DNA of 64,000 bases from Pandoraea pulmonicola. GTDB lineage: Bacteria > Pseudomonadota > Gammaproteobacteria > Burkholderiales > Burkholderiaceae. Positions within the stretch are counted from its first letter, which is position 1, and every line of letters starts with the position of its first letter. Both the position numbers and the translations under genes were made by a program. Under the pieces are notes generated by a model that ran no database searches, had not been told where the DNA came from, and saw only the letters and a program-made list of their open reading frames with translations. The stretch is from the NCBI RefSeq assembly GCF_000815105.2, contig NZ_CP010310.2:4154001-4218000 (forward strand). Direction: 5' to 3'. This document shows positions 45,277-54,974 of the stretch, piece by piece.

Positions 45277-45903
45277 TTACATCGCTCCCATCAGGTACAC
45301 GACCGTGAACACGCCGATCCAGACCACGTCCAGAAAGTGCCAGAACAGCGACAGGCATTGCAGACGCGTCGTGTTCGTCGAGGTCAGGCCCTTCTTGCCG
45401 ATCTGGAACATCAGCACGGCCATCCACAGCAGGCCCGAGGCCACGTGCAGACCGTGGGTCGCCACGAGCGCGAAGAACGACGACAGGAAACCGCTGCGGT
45501 TCGGGCCGGCGCCTTCGAGGATCAGGTGGTGGAACTCGTACAGTTCCATCGCGATGAACGCGGCGCCCAGCAGCCACGTGACGGCCAGCCAGCCTTGCAC
45601 GGCGCCCTTCTTGCCGTTGTGCAGACCGACCATGGCGAAACCGTAGGTGATCGACGAGAACAGCAGGATGAACGTTTCGACCAGCACGAACTTCAGGTCG
45701 AACAGTTCCTTGCCCGTCGGACCGCCTGCCGTGGCGTCGCGCAGAACCGCGAACGTCGCGAACAGGCTGGCGAACAGCACCAGGTCGGTCATCAGGTACA
45801 CCCAGAAACCGAAGATCGTGTTGCCGCCGGTGTCGTGGTGCGCGTGGTCGTGCGCATGCGCATCCGCATGCGCGCCAGAGTGTTTGAGAACTTCGCTCGT
45901 CAT
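45277..45903 (-). CDS. cyoC: Cytochrome o ubiquinol oxidase subunit III
   Basis: The 208-residue, five-helix membrane protein belongs to the COX3 family. It contains [40 protein letters not shown], a lipid-facing Glu in [13 protein letters not shown], and [14 protein letters not shown]. The N-terminal His-rich stretch ([16 protein letters not shown]) is unusual and could bind metal. It starts 2 nt after the cyoB stop and abuts cyoD. Confidence 0.96.
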   Translation of the reverse strand: MTSEVLKHSGAHADAHAHDHAHHDTGGNTIFGFWVYLMTDLVLFASLFATFAVLRDATAGGPTGKELFDLKFVLVETFILLFSSITYGFAMVGLHNGKKGAVQGWLAVTWLLGAAFIAMELYEFHHLILEGAGPNRSGFLSSFFALVATHGLHVASGLLWMAVLMFQIGKKGLTSTNTTRLQCLSLFWHFLDVVWIGVFTVVYLMGAM

Positions 45904-45905
45904 GA

Positions 45906-47894
45906 TTAAGCCTTTGCTGCTGCGGCCAGCGCCTGATGGTGGGCCGTTTCAATGGCCACCACTTCCGGCGACTGCACGTAGTAGTCGATCGAATCGTCGT
46001 TGCTGCGGCAGATGAACGTCACGATCATGCCCACGAAACCGACGATAGCCAGCCACCAGATGTGCCAGATCGCGGCGAAACCGAACACCAGCGAGAACGC
46101 GCTGATGATGAAACCGGCGCCCGTGTTCTTCGGCATGTGGATCGGCGCGTAGCTCGTCTTCAGATCGCCCTTGATGCCATGTTCCTTGCGATAGGCCAGC
46201 TCGTCGATGTCATGCACGCGCGGCTCTTCGGCAAAGTTGTAGAACTGCGGCGGCGACGACGTCATCCACTCCAGCGTGCGGCCGTTCCACGGATCGCCCG
46301 TCGTATCGGCCAGCGCCTTGCGGTTCTTGATCGAGATGACCAGTTGCAGCACCTGGAAGCCGATACCCGCGGCGATGAACAGCGCACCCACCCAGGCGGC
46401 GATCAGCCACGGCTGCCATGCGGCGTTTTCGTAGTGGTTCAGACGACGGGTCATGCCCATCAGGCCGAGCACATACAGCGGCATGAACGCGAGGTAGAAG
46501 CCGATCAGCCAGCACCAGAAGCTTGCCTTGCCCGTACGCGAATCGAGCTTGAAGCCGAAGGCCTTCGGGAACCAGTAGTTCATGCCCGCGATGTAGCCGA
46601 ACAGCACGCCGCCGATGATCACGTTGTGGAAGTGAGCAATCAGGAACAGCGAGTTGTGCAGCACGAAGTCCGCGCCCGGCACGGCCAGCAGCACGCCCGT
46701 CATACCACCGATCACGAACGTCACGATGAAGCCCAGCGTCCACAGCACCGGCACCGTCATCTGCACGCGACCACGGTACATCGTGAACAGCCAGTTGAAG
46801 ATCTTCACGCCCGTCGGAATCGAGATGATCATCGTCGCGATACCGAAGAAGGCGTTCACGCTGGCGCCCGAGCCCATCGTGAAGAAGTGGTGCGCCCACA
46901 CGAGGAACGACAACACCATGATCGCAGCCGTGGCATACACCATCGACTTGTAGCCGAACAGTTTCTTGCCCGAGAACGTCGAGATGATCTCCGAGAAGAT
47001 ACCGAACGCCGGCAGAATCAGGATGTACACCTCCGGGTGACCCCAGATCCAGATCAGGTTGATGTACATCATCGGGTTGCCGCCCAACTCATTCGTGAAG
47101 AAATGGAAGTCGAGGTAGCGGTCCAGCGAGAGCAGCGCCAGAGTCACCGTCAGCACCGGGAACGCAGCGCACACCAGCACCATCGTGCACAGCGACGTCC
47201 ACGTGAAGACCGGCATCTTCATCAGGTTCATGCCCGGAGCGCGCATCTTCAGGATCGTCACGACGAAGTTCACACCCGTGAGCAACGTTCCCAAGCCCGA
47301 TATCTGCAAAGCCCAGATGTAGTAATCCACCCCCACGCCCGGACTGTATTGAATGCCCGAGAGCGGCGGATAGGCCAGCCAGCCCGTGCGCGCGAATTCA
47401 CCCACGCCCAGCGACAGGTTCACCAGCGCCGCGCCGGCCACGAACAGCCAGAACGAAAGCGTGTTCAGGAACGGGAAGGCCACGTCGCGTGCGCCGATCT
47501 GCAGCGGCACCACGAGGTTGACCAGCCCCGTCATGAACGGCATCGCCACGAAGAAGATCATGATCACGCCGTGAGCGGTGAAGATCTGGTCGTAGTGATC
47601 CGGCGGGAGCACGCCCGGCGCATTGTGCGCGAGCATGAGCTGCGTACGCATCATGATGGCGTCGGCAAAGCCGCGCAGCAGCATGACGAGCGCGACGAGC
47701 ACGTACATCACGCCGATCTTCTTGTGATCGACCGACGTAATCCACTCGTTCCACAGGTACTTCCATTTGCCGAAGTAGGTGAGCAGCGCAATGATGCCCA
47801 ACCCGCCCAGCACCATCATGCCGACCGCGCCGACGATGATCGGCTCGTGGTACGGAATGGCTTCGAGGGTCAGTTTGCCAAACAGCGTTGACAT
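45906..47894 (-). CDS. cyoB: Cytochrome o ubiquinol oxidase subunit I
   Basis: The 662-residue heme-copper oxidase catalytic subunit has about 15 membrane helices. Motifs include the His-Tyr stretch [15 protein letters not shown], which also holds the proton-channel Glu, and the CuB histidines in [12 protein letters not shown]. Heme-ligand His in HFHNVIIGG and [13 protein letters not shown] are also visible. It reduces O2 with electrons from ubiquinol and pumps protons. It begins 6 nt after cyoA. Confidence 0.97.
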   Translation of the reverse strand: MSTLFGKLTLEAIPYHEPIIVGAVGMMVLGGLGIIALLTYFGKWKYLWNEWITSVDHKKIGVMYVLVALVMLLRGFADAIMMRTQLMLAHNAPGVLPPDHYDQIFTAHGVIMIFFVAMPFMTGLVNLVVPLQIGARDVAFPFLNTLSFWLFVAGAALVNLSLGVGEFARTGWLAYPPLSGIQYSPGVGVDYYIWALQISGLGTLLTGVNFVVTILKMRAPGMNLMKMPVFTWTSLCTMVLVCAAFPVLTVTLALLSLDRYLDFHFFTNELGGNPMMYINLIWIWGHPEVYILILPAFGIFSEIISTFSGKKLFGYKSMVYATAAIMVLSFLVWAHHFFTMGSGASVNAFFGIATMIISIPTGVKIFNWLFTMYRGRVQMTVPVLWTLGFIVTFVIGGMTGVLLAVPGADFVLHNSLFLIAHFHNVIIGGVLFGYIAGMNYWFPKAFGFKLDSRTGKASFWCWLIGFYLAFMPLYVLGLMGMTRRLNHYENAAWQPWLIAAWVGALFIAAGIGFQVLQLVISIKNRKALADTTGDPWNGRTLEWMTSSPPQFYNFAEEPRVHDIDELAYRKEHGIKGDLKTSYAPIHMPKNTGAGFIISAFSLVFGFAAIWHIWWLAIVGFVGMIVTFICRSNDDSIDYYVQSPEVVAIETAHHQALAAAAKA

Positions 47895-47900
47895 TGTCGT

Positions 47901-48962
47901 TTACTCCTTATGCGCATGCGCGGCCGTACCGGCGTGCATCGCGTGCGCACCGGCGTTGTCCATGGCCATGGTCATCGACTGGCCGTTCTGCACCTTGGCG
48001 GCGGCGGCCGGAGCCGTCGCGGCGTCCGTGCCCGCGCCCTTCATTTCCATCTTCATGTCCATGCCCTTCATTTCCATGGCGCCGTGGTTTTCATGGCCTT
48101 CATGCTGCGTGGCCATGCCAGTCGCCATCGGGGCGTGCAGGATCGACTGGAACATGTTCGCGTCGACCGAGCTGTAATACGTGACCGGCGAGTTCTCGCT
48201 CGGCGGCACCAGCGAAGCGTAGCCGCTCTTGTCGAGCACCTTCTTCGACTCGCGCACCTTCTTCACCCATTGCTGGAAATCGTTGTCGCTCATCGCCAGC
48301 GTCTTGAAACGCATGCCCGAGAAGCCGCCGCCGCTGTAGTTCGCCGAAATCCCGTCGTACGCGCCGACGTGGTTGGCAATCAGGTGCAGCTTCGTTTCCA
48401 TGCCGGCCATCGTGTAGACCTGGCTACCCAATTGCGGAATGAAGAACGAATTCATGATCGATTCCGACGTGATCTTGAAATTCACCGGCGTATCGACAGG
48501 CACGGCCAACTCGTTGATCGTCGCAATGCCCTGCTCCGGGTAGATGAACAACCACTTGTAGTTCATCGACACCACTTCGACCGTGATCGGCTTCACGTCG
48601 CTTTCCAGCGGCTTGTAGGGATCGAGCTCGTGAGTGGAGACCCAGGTGAGGCGGGCAAGAATCACAATGATGACGATCGGCACCAGCCAGACCACGACCT
48701 CAATGGCCGTCGAGTGCGACCAGTTCGGCTCGTAGCGCGCCGACTTGTTGCTCGCGCGGTACTTCCACGCAAACCACAGCGTCATCAGGATGACCGGAAT
48801 CACCACGATCAGCATCAGCCACGTGGCCGTGAGGATCAGGGACTTGTTCTCTACTCCGATCTGCCCTTTAGGGTCGAGCAGCGTCATGTTGCAGCCGGCC
48901 AAAAGCAGCGGCGAGCACAAGGCGAGGAGCCTAAACAATCGCGGGTTTCTGTGTTTCTTCAT
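47901..48962 (-). CDS. cyoA: Cytochrome o ubiquinol oxidase subunit II, with Met/His-rich C-terminal tail
   Basis: The 353-residue protein has a lipoprotein signal (LLLAGC, lipidated Cys24), two membrane helices and a periplasmic cupredoxin domain with no CuA ligands, as expected for quinol oxidases ([40 protein letters not shown]). The COX_ARM region ends near residue 270. The last 75 residues are an extension holding 12 Met and 7 His ([20 protein letters not shown]), a likely periplasmic copper-binding tail. It is first in cyoABCD, with a 518-bp upstream region carrying two RegA-like palindromes. Confidence 0.95.
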   Translation of the reverse strand: MKKHRNPRLFRLLALCSPLLLAGCNMTLLDPKGQIGVENKSLILTATWLMLIVVIPVILMTLWFAWKYRASNKSARYEPNWSHSTAIEVVVWLVPIVIIVILARLTWVSTHELDPYKPLESDVKPITVEVVSMNYKWLFIYPEQGIATINELAVPVDTPVNFKITSESIMNSFFIPQLGSQVYTMAGMETKLHLIANHVGAYDGISANYSGGGFSGMRFKTLAMSDNDFQQWVKKVRESKKVLDKSGYASLVPPSENSPVTYYSSVDANMFQSILHAPMATGMATQHEGHENHGAMEMKGMDMKMEMKGAGTDAATAPAAAAKVQNGQSMTMAMDNAGAHAMHAGTAAHAHKE

Positions 48963-49243
48963 GTCACACGACAGGTTGAGTTGGCCAGCGAACGGCGCAA
49001 CACGGGCTTACCGGCCTGATGCAGGGTCGCAGGAGGTTGGCAAGGGTTAAGGGGACGGGAGCAGTCGTCGCGCCGGTATTGCACCGGTCGAACTACGACG
49101 ACTGTGTCATCGAAAAGACGGGAACCGGGGCAGGTTGCCGCCCGCAGACCTCAAGTCACTGTCCGACTTCTTGTCTTTTACTTCCATCACGGTGCGGCAT
49201 TATGCCGAAGTTTAATTAGCCCGGACATCGCCCAATCGCCTGC

Positions 49244-49258
49244 GCGACAATGTGTCGC
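49244..49258. promoter_or_regulatory. RegA/PrrA/RegR-like palindrome 1 upstream of cyoA
   Basis: GCGACAATGTGTCGC is a GCGAC-N5-GTCGC dyad within the longer perfect inverted repeat CTGCGCGACA ATG TGTCGCGCAG (49240-49262). It matches 14 of 15 positions of the RegR-type consensus as I recall it (GNGRCRTTNNGNCGC). It lies about 280 bp upstream of the cyoA start codon. Confidence 0.55.
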
Positions 49259-49367
49259 GCAGCCTTCACGCGTACGCGCGCGGCATTTTCAAAGCAGATC
49301 GGCACCTTTTGGGCGGTAAACGCTGTGCAATGCAGCAATGCGGGAACGTTCACTGATTTCAACGGGT

Positions 49368-49382
49368 GCGACGTTGTGTCGC
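49368..49382. promoter_or_regulatory. RegA/PrrA/RegR-like palindrome 2 upstream of cyoA
   Basis: GCGACGTTGTGTCGC fits every position of the recalled RegR-type consensus GNGRCRTTNNGNCGC. It lies within the perfect 10-bp inverted repeat CGGGTGCGAC / GTCGCACCCG (49363-49387). It is 110 bp further from cyoA than site 1. The remainder of the 48963-49480 gap shows no gene. Confidence 0.55.
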
Positions 49383-49480
49383 ACCCGAATTTGCGGTGTT
49401 GCAGCGAAATTGGATGAGACGCACCGGAATGGTGCACATCGGATGGCGGGATGTACGGACGACGTATTCTGCCCCGCTTT

Positions 49481-50110
49481 TCAGTCGAGCGACAGTCGTA
49501 CGGCAAAGGCCATGAGTGCCGTCGCGAACGACCAGCGTTGCACTTTTTGGGCAAACGGCCGCGTGCGTAGCCAGTGTGCGATGCGCGCCGCGCCGAAGGC
49601 GAGCGCGACGTCGAAAATCGCGCCCACGATGAGCAGCAGTACACCGAGTTCGAGGACTTGCGTCCAGACCGGGCCGGCCTCCGGGTGCACAAACTGCGGC
49701 AGCAGCACCGAGCAGAACAGGAGCGCCTTGGGGTTGAGCACGCTCGAGAGCACGCCACGCCGCACGGCGTGTCCGAGCGGCGGCGGCGCGTCGGTGGACG
49801 CCGCGGCGGCCTCCATGCCGAACGCCGGCGAGCGCCAGATCTGAATCGCGATCCATGCGAGATAGATGGCGCCCGCGATACGCACCGTCTCGAACAACCA
49901 CGGCGCGGCGCGCAGCAGCGCGGCCACGCCACAGGCAGAAAGCGTGACGTGCCCGGCGCGAGCAAGCGCCAACCCGAGCGCCGTGGCCAGGCCGTGCCGC
50001 ACCCCGCGCGTCATGCTGGTCTGCATCACCAGCGCCATGTCCGGGCCGGGCAAAGCGTAGACGACGATCAAGGCGCCAATGAAAACGGTGAGCAACTGCA
50101 GCGAAACCAT
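49481..50110 (-). CDS. LysE/RhtB family amino-acid exporter
   Basis: The 209-residue, six-helix protein starts MVSLQLLTVFIGALIVVYAL with the family motif ALPGPDMALVMQTSMTRG and SSVLNPKALLFCSVLLPQFV. I chose the ATG at 50110, which has GGGGA upstream; the longer frame adds 41 unlikely codons. It is divergent from an Lrp/AsnC regulator with a 271-bp gap, a common pairing for amino-acid exporters under Lrp-type control. The substrate is unknown. Confidence 0.92.
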   Translation of the reverse strand: MVSLQLLTVFIGALIVVYALPGPDMALVMQTSMTRGVRHGLATALGLALARAGHVTLSACGVAALLRAAPWLFETVRIAGAIYLAWIAIQIWRSPAFGMEAAAASTDAPPPLGHAVRRGVLSSVLNPKALLFCSVLLPQFVHPEAGPVWTQVLELGVLLLIVGAIFDVALAFGAARIAHWLRTRPFAQKVQRWSFATALMAFAVRLSLD

Positions 50111-50381
50111 GATGAATGTCCCCTGTGGACCAACGCGACGAAACACAGGAGGAAATGATCGCGCCAATCGGGGAGGGATAGATAGCGTTTTCCACCCCAT
50201 ACAATTCATTTTTTTGATGCTTTCAACTACCAAAACACTAACATCGAAGAAATTCCCTTTCCTCTCAGCGGACTCGAACGCCGCTCGCCCCAGGCTGGAA
50301 GGATGAGGGCAACACTTCCCGGCGGCGCCGGTTCGTGGTGGAATGCCGTCTTTTCAGTCGCTTTTGTAGCGGGATATCACA

Positions 50382-50846
50382 ATGAATGATCTCGACGCCA
50401 CCGACCGGGCGATCCTTGCCATCGTCCAGCGCGACGGCCGTATCTCCAACGCACGGCTTGCCGAGCGCGTGTCGCTGTCCGAAACCCCATGCGCACGTCG
50501 TCTCAAGCGGCTCGAGGCCGACGGCCACATCACCGGCTACCGGGCCGAACTCTCGCGCCGGGCACTGGGCCTCGGGGTCATGGCATTCGTGCACGTCCGC
50601 TTCGCCGTCCACGATCGCGCGCTCTCCGAAAAGTTCGAGCGCGAAGTGCAGGCGATCGATCGCATCGTGTCGTGCCACAACATTTCCGGCAGCGCCGACT
50701 ACCTCCTCGGCGTGGTCGCCACCGATCTCGACGACTACGGCCTGTTCACGCGCGACGTGCTGCGCGCCCTGCCCGGCGTCTCGTCCATCGAATCGATGCT
50801 CTCGCTGTACGAAGTCAAGCGCGACACCGGCGCACCGCTGCTCTAA
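50382..50846 (+). CDS. Lrp/AsnC family transcriptional regulator
   Basis: The 154-residue product has the N-terminal HTH (MNDLDATDRAILAIVQRDGR, AERVSLSETPCARRLKRLEA) and a C-terminal RAM domain (AFVHVRFAVHDRAL; HNISGSADYLLGVVATDL), typical of small-molecule-binding Lrp/AsnC proteins. It is divergent from the LysE exporter gene and probably activates it in response to an amino acid. Length is standard. Confidence 0.94.
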   Translation: MNDLDATDRAILAIVQRDGRISNARLAERVSLSETPCARRLKRLEADGHITGYRAELSRRALGLGVMAFVHVRFAVHDRALSEKFEREVQAIDRIVSCHNISGSADYLLGVVATDLDDYGLFTRDVLRALPGVSSIESMLSLYEVKRDTGAPLL

Positions 50847-50915
50847 TGGGCCGCTGGCGTGGCGCGGCGTCCGTTTGCCCTTAGAATGGCGGCCTGACCC
50901 GACCTCAGGTGCCAC

Positions 50916-52463
50916 ATGCCGGACGCCATGCCTGCCGTACCTTCCCAGCCGTCTTCGTTGTCCCCCTCGCCTTCGTCCTCCCCGACCACCGACGACACGC
51001 TGATGTTCGACCTCGCGCCCGTCTCGCTCTGGCTCGAGGACTTCAGCGGCGTGCAGCAACTCTTCGACACATGGCGCGCACAGGGCGTGACCGACCTGCG
51101 CGCGCACTTCAAGGCGGACCCGGCCCACGTGTCGGCGTGCTCGCAGCGCATCCGGGTCGTCAAGGTCAACCGGCGCACGCTGTCGATGTTCAACGCGCCG
51201 TCGCTCGATACGCTCGTGGCCAACCTGCCGCGCGTGTTCCGCGACGACATGCTCAAGACGCACATCGAAGAGCTCTGCCAGCTCTGGGACGGCCGCACCC
51301 ACTTCACCAGCAAGACCGTCAACTACACGCTCGACGGGCGGCGCCTCGACGTGCTTCTGCACGGCACGGTCCTGCCCGGCCACGAGGACACGCTCGCGCG
51401 CGTGCTGATCTCGCTCGAAGATGTCACCGAACTCGAGCATGTACGCCAGCGCGTGACGATGGGCGAGCAGTACGCCCGCGGACTTTTCGAATACTCGCCA
51501 GTCTCGTTGTGGGTGGAGGATTTCAGCGCCATCAAGATGCTGCTCGACGATGCACGCGCCCGCGGCATCACCGACTTCCGCACGTTTACCGACGTGCACC
51601 CCGAGTTCGTCGAGCGCTGCATGACCGAGATTCATGTGCTCGACGTGAACCGCCACACGCTGGCGATGTTCGTCGCGCCGGACAAGGCCACCTTGCTCTC
51701 GCATCTGCCCGACGTATTTCGCGACGACATGCGCCACAACTTTCGCGAGCAGCTCATCGACCTGTGGGACAACAAGCTATTCCAGCAGCGCGAAGTCATC
51801 AACTATGCGCTCGACGGCAACGAGATCAACGTCCACCTGCAGTTTGCCGTGCTGCCCGGCCATGAAGCGCGCTGGGACCTGGTGCTCGTTGCGCTCACCG
51901 ACATCACCGCGCGCAAGAAGGCGGAGTCGTACCTCGAATTCCTCGGCAAGCACGACGTGCTCACCAAGCTGCGCAACCGCTCGTTCTACGCGGACGAACT
52001 CAACCGGCTCGAACGCAAGGGACCGTATCCCGTCACGGTGATCGTGGCCGATCTGAATGGCTTGAAGGGCGTGAACGACCAGCTCGGCCACGCGGCGGGC
52101 GACGCCTTGCTGCGCCGCGCCGGCGAGGTGCTGGGCAAGGCAACGGTCGCGCCGCAGATAGCCGCGCGCATCGGCGGCGACGAATTCGCGCTGCTGCTGC
52201 CCTCGACCGATGCAAGCGGCGGCGCCGCCATGATCGAGAGCATTCGCCAGCTCGTGGAGCTGAACAACTCTTTCTATCCGGGCACGCCACTCTCATTCTC
52301 GATGGGCACCGCCACGTGCGAGGCCGGCGAGCGGCTCGAAGCCGCCATCCAACGCGCCGATCTGCTGATGTACGAAGAGAAGCGCAACCACTACGCCGGC
52401 ACGGTGAACGGGCGCCGCGCGCTGGACGCCGTGTCGTCCGGCTCAGGCGACGCCGGCACGTAA
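50916..52463 (+). CDS. Diguanylate cyclase with two tandem PAS-like sensor domains
   Basis: The 515-residue cytoplasmic protein (no membrane helix) has two homologous sensor units with an exact 160-residue period: residues 31-171 and 191-331. PVSLWxEDFS lies at 35-44 and 195-204, and VFRDDM at 107-112 and 267-272. They look like PAS domains. A GGDEF domain (about 340-500) carries RIGGDEFALLLP (GGDEF 420-424) and ADLNGLKGVNDQLGHAAGD, so it should make cyclic-di-GMP. No RxxD inhibition site precedes GGDEF. The 3' end overlaps the convergent LysR gene by 73 nt. The ligand is unknown. Confidence 0.9.
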   Translation: MPDAMPAVPSQPSSLSPSPSSSPTTDDTLMFDLAPVSLWLEDFSGVQQLFDTWRAQGVTDLRAHFKADPAHVSACSQRIRVVKVNRRTLSMFNAPSLDTLVANLPRVFRDDMLKTHIEELCQLWDGRTHFTSKTVNYTLDGRRLDVLLHGTVLPGHEDTLARVLISLEDVTELEHVRQRVTMGEQYARGLFEYSPVSLWVEDFSAIKMLLDDARARGITDFRTFTDVHPEFVERCMTEIHVLDVNRHTLAMFVAPDKATLLSHLPDVFRDDMRHNFREQLIDLWDNKLFQQREVINYALDGNEINVHLQFAVLPGHEARWDLVLVALTDITARKKAESYLEFLGKHDVLTKLRNRSFYADELNRLERKGPYPVTVIVADLNGLKGVNDQLGHAAGDALLRRAGEVLGKATVAPQIAARIGGDEFALLLPSTDASGGAAMIESIRQLVELNNSFYPGTPLSFSMGTATCEAGERLEAAIQRADLLMYEEKRNHYAGTVNGRRALDAVSSGSGDAGT

Positions 52464-53434
52464 GCGGGCGCGTTGCTCAGCGGCTCGCAAATCTCCGCGA
52501 GCCAGTCGACGAAAGCCCGCACGCGAGGCGATATTCGCTTTTGCGCCGGATACGCCGCCGAAAGCCGCAACGTCGGCGGCGGGCACTTCGGCAACACCGG
52601 CACGAGCCGCCCCGAGGCGAGATAAGGGGCCGCGGCGAGCAACGTCGGCTGGATCAGGCCAAGGCCTTCCAGTCCCGCGGCGAGATAAGCGGCCTCGTCG
52701 CCGACATGCAACTGCCCGCGCGTGCGCACGCACGTTGCCTTCGCGCCAATCGTCAATGTGAGATCGCCGCAACGCGCCGGGAGCGGTGTCAGCCCCTCCA
52801 TCTCGACCTGCCGGCCCGCGCCGGGCACCCCGAGCGTTTCGACGGGCGCCGTCAGCCATTTCACCGAAGTATGCGTGGCGAGGTCGTCGGGGTTCCCGGG
52901 CGTGCCATGAAGATCGAGATAGCGGCGACTCGCGCATGTCACCCGAGGCAGATCGCCGAGATGGCGCGCCACGAGCCGCGAGTCCGGCAACTCGCCCAGC
53001 ACCACGCCACAGTCGACGCCGTCGCCGCGCCAGTCGCCGTGCGCGGGCGTCGCATCGAGCGCGATCTCGAGGCCCGGATAGCGCGCCTGAAAACCGGCCA
53101 GCGACGGCATCACGACTTCACGCGCGATGACCGGCGGCAGGACCACGACGAGACGTCCGCGCAATTGGGTCTGTGCTCCGAAGAGTCCCGACTCCACCTC
53201 CTCCACGTCGGCGAGGATCGCGGCACACCGTTCGTAATACGCCGCGCCCTCCATCGTGAGGGCGACGCGACGCGTCGAGCGCGTGAACAGCGCCACGCCG
53301 AGCCAGCGTTCGAGATGCTGCACCTGGGTAGTGGCGGTGGCGCGCGGAATATCGAGCGACAGCGCCGCCTTCGTGAAGCTGCCAACGTCGGCCACGCGCA
53401 CGAAAGTGCGCATGGCGGTGATGCGATCGATCAT
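52391..53434 (-). CDS. LysR family transcriptional regulator, translationally coupled to an MFS gene
   Basis: The 347-residue product starts MIDRITAMRTFVRVADVGSF at the ATG at 53434, which overlaps the MFS stop (ATGA) and has AGGAGG 5 nt upstream. The HTH (ALSLDIPRATATTQVQHLER) and effector domain are of the CrgA/DsdC-like short LysR group. The C-terminus is about 40 residues longer than usual, ending in a Ser/Ala/Pro-rich tail that overlaps the diguanylate cyclase gene. It may control the transporter with which it is co-transcribed. Confidence 0.88.
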   Translation of the reverse strand: MIDRITAMRTFVRVADVGSFTKAALSLDIPRATATTQVQHLERWLGVALFTRSTRRVALTMEGAAYYERCAAILADVEEVESGLFGAQTQLRGRLVVVLPPVIAREVVMPSLAGFQARYPGLEIALDATPAHGDWRGDGVDCGVVLGELPDSRLVARHLGDLPRVTCASRRYLDLHGTPGNPDDLATHTSVKWLTAPVETLGVPGAGRQVEMEGLTPLPARCGDLTLTIGAKATCVRTRGQLHVGDEAAYLAAGLEGLGLIQPTLLAAAPYLASGRLVPVLPKCPPPTLRLSAAYPAQKRISPRVRAFVDWLAEICEPLSNAPAYVPASPEPDDTASSARRPFTVPA

Positions 53435-54909
53435 GATGCCTCCTGCCCCGTGACGGGAGCGGCCACCTTGCCGCGCATTGCCAGAACCGCCGCACCGGCC
53501 GGGGCCAGCGCGAACGTCGCAAACAGCCAGACCGCCGCGCGCTGCACTTCGGCAAGCGCGCCGTCGGCCAGGCCGGCCGAATTGGCGACCAACCCCGCGA
53601 GGGCCGAGCCGAGCGCCATCGAATACAACTGCACCGTGGTGATCGACGCCGACGCGAGGTGCGCTTCGCCCGGACGCGCCGCCGTCATCACGCGAGTCAG
53701 CAGATGCGGCCAGCCCATGCCGACGCCCACGCCCACCGCGAACAACGCGAAGCAGATCGACGCCACACCGGTGTTCGTCGCGAAGAGCGACGCTTGCGGC
53801 AACAGCCAGGCCAGCGCCAGCATGCCGATCGTGACGATCACGGGGCCGAGGCGCACGCGTCGCTCGGCCGCCTCGCCGTGGCGCCCCGCGCTCGTCATCG
53901 AACCGACCGACCACCCCGCCGCCATGAGGGCCGCGAGGTAGCCAGCGGCGAACGGCGTCTGGCCGTGAATCGTCTGCAGGAAATAAGGCACGTAGATTTC
54001 GCTCGTCGTCGCCAGCCCAAGCAGGCTCATCGCGGCGTACAGACTGCCCAGGCGTGTGCGCAGCGAATACGCACCGGTCGGCATCAGACGCGGCTGTGCA
54101 TGTCGCGCGCTGCGCTCGCGCCGCGCGAGCCACCACGCCAGCCCGAGTCCCACGACGACCCATGCGGCCGCCATCGCATGCGAGTCGACGACGGCGCCGA
54201 GCGAGATGGCGACGGCCGAAGCGCACAGCAGGACGACCTTGAACCAGGGCACGGCATGCGCTTCACCGGTGGCGTTCGACGCCTCGTTGCCCGCCGTTGC
54301 GCTCGCCCGTCCCGGCGCCACTTGCGCACGGATGATCAGACCGAGGCAGACGACCACCGGCAAAAGCGACCAGAAGGCCCAGCGCCAGTGTCCGAGTTGT
54401 GCGAACACGCCGCCGACCGCCGGCCCGCACAAGGTGGCCACACCCCACATCCCCGAGACGAGACCCATCGCGCGCGACCACAGCGGTGGCGCAAAGACGA
54501 TGCGGATCAACGCATAACTGAGTGCGAGAAGAATGCCGCCGCCGAAGCCCTGCAGGGTGCGGCCGGCGAGCATCCAGGGCATGTCGGGCGCGGCCGCGCA
54601 CACGATCGTGCCCGCGCTGAAACCGAGCAGCCCGGCAAGATAGGCCGCGCGCGGCCCGAGCGCGGTGAGCATCTTCGACGCGAATACCGAGCCGAGAATC
54701 GAGGCGACAACGAAGAGCGTGGTGTTCCACGAATACAGATCGAGCCCCCCGATGTCTTTCACGATGGACGGCAACACTGTCGTCGCCACATACACATTGG
54801 TCGCATGCAGGGCGACGCCGCCCGCCAGGGCCAGCGAGCGCCAACCGTTGTTACCTCTCAACAAATCGTGCCAGCCCGGCGCCGTGGCGTTCGTCATGTT
54901 CGTTGTCAT
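53431..54909 (-). CDS. Major facilitator superfamily (MFS) multidrug-type transporter
   Basis: The 492-residue protein has about 14 membrane helices and resembles the DHA2 drug-proton antiporter group. Landmarks are ATNVYVATTVLPSIVKDIGG (helix 1), LAGRTLQGFGGGILLALSYA and GMWGVATLCGPAVGGVFAQL (motif C-like). I chose the ATG at 54909; the ribosome site is weak and 54945 or 54897 are alternatives. It is followed, with a 4-bp overlap, by a LysR gene, and is divergent from a SufR-like regulator across 65 bp. A role in efflux of a toxic compound is inferred. Confidence 0.88.
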   Translation of the reverse strand: MTTNMTNATAPGWHDLLRGNNGWRSLALAGGVALHATNVYVATTVLPSIVKDIGGLDLYSWNTTLFVVASILGSVFASKMLTALGPRAAYLAGLLGFSAGTIVCAAAPDMPWMLAGRTLQGFGGGILLALSYALIRIVFAPPLWSRAMGLVSGMWGVATLCGPAVGGVFAQLGHWRWAFWSLLPVVVCLGLIIRAQVAPGRASATAGNEASNATGEAHAVPWFKVVLLCASAVAISLGAVVDSHAMAAAWVVVGLGLAWWLARRERSARHAQPRLMPTGAYSLRTRLGSLYAAMSLLGLATTSEIYVPYFLQTIHGQTPFAAGYLAALMAAGWSVGSMTSAGRHGEAAERRVRLGPVIVTIGMLALAWLLPQASLFATNTGVASICFALFAVGVGVGMGWPHLLTRVMTAARPGEAHLASASITTVQLYSMALGSALAGLVANSAGLADGALAEVQRAAVWLFATFALAPAGAAVLAMRGKVAAPVTGQEAS

Positions 54910-54942
54910 GAATGGACAGCCGCCCGTGGGCGGACTAATATG

Positions 54943-54956
54943 CAAGAAAGTTCTTG
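54943..54956. promoter_or_regulatory. Inverted repeat operator candidate between the MFS and SufR-like genes
   Basis: CAAGAA AG TTCTTG (54943-54956) is a perfect six-bp dyad in the 65-bp divergent gap, 18 bp before the regulator start and 33 bp from the MFS start. Its central place suggests it controls both genes, most simply as the binding site of the adjacent HTH protein. Confidence 0.5.
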
Positions 54957-54974
54957 GATATTACATGCCTCACG

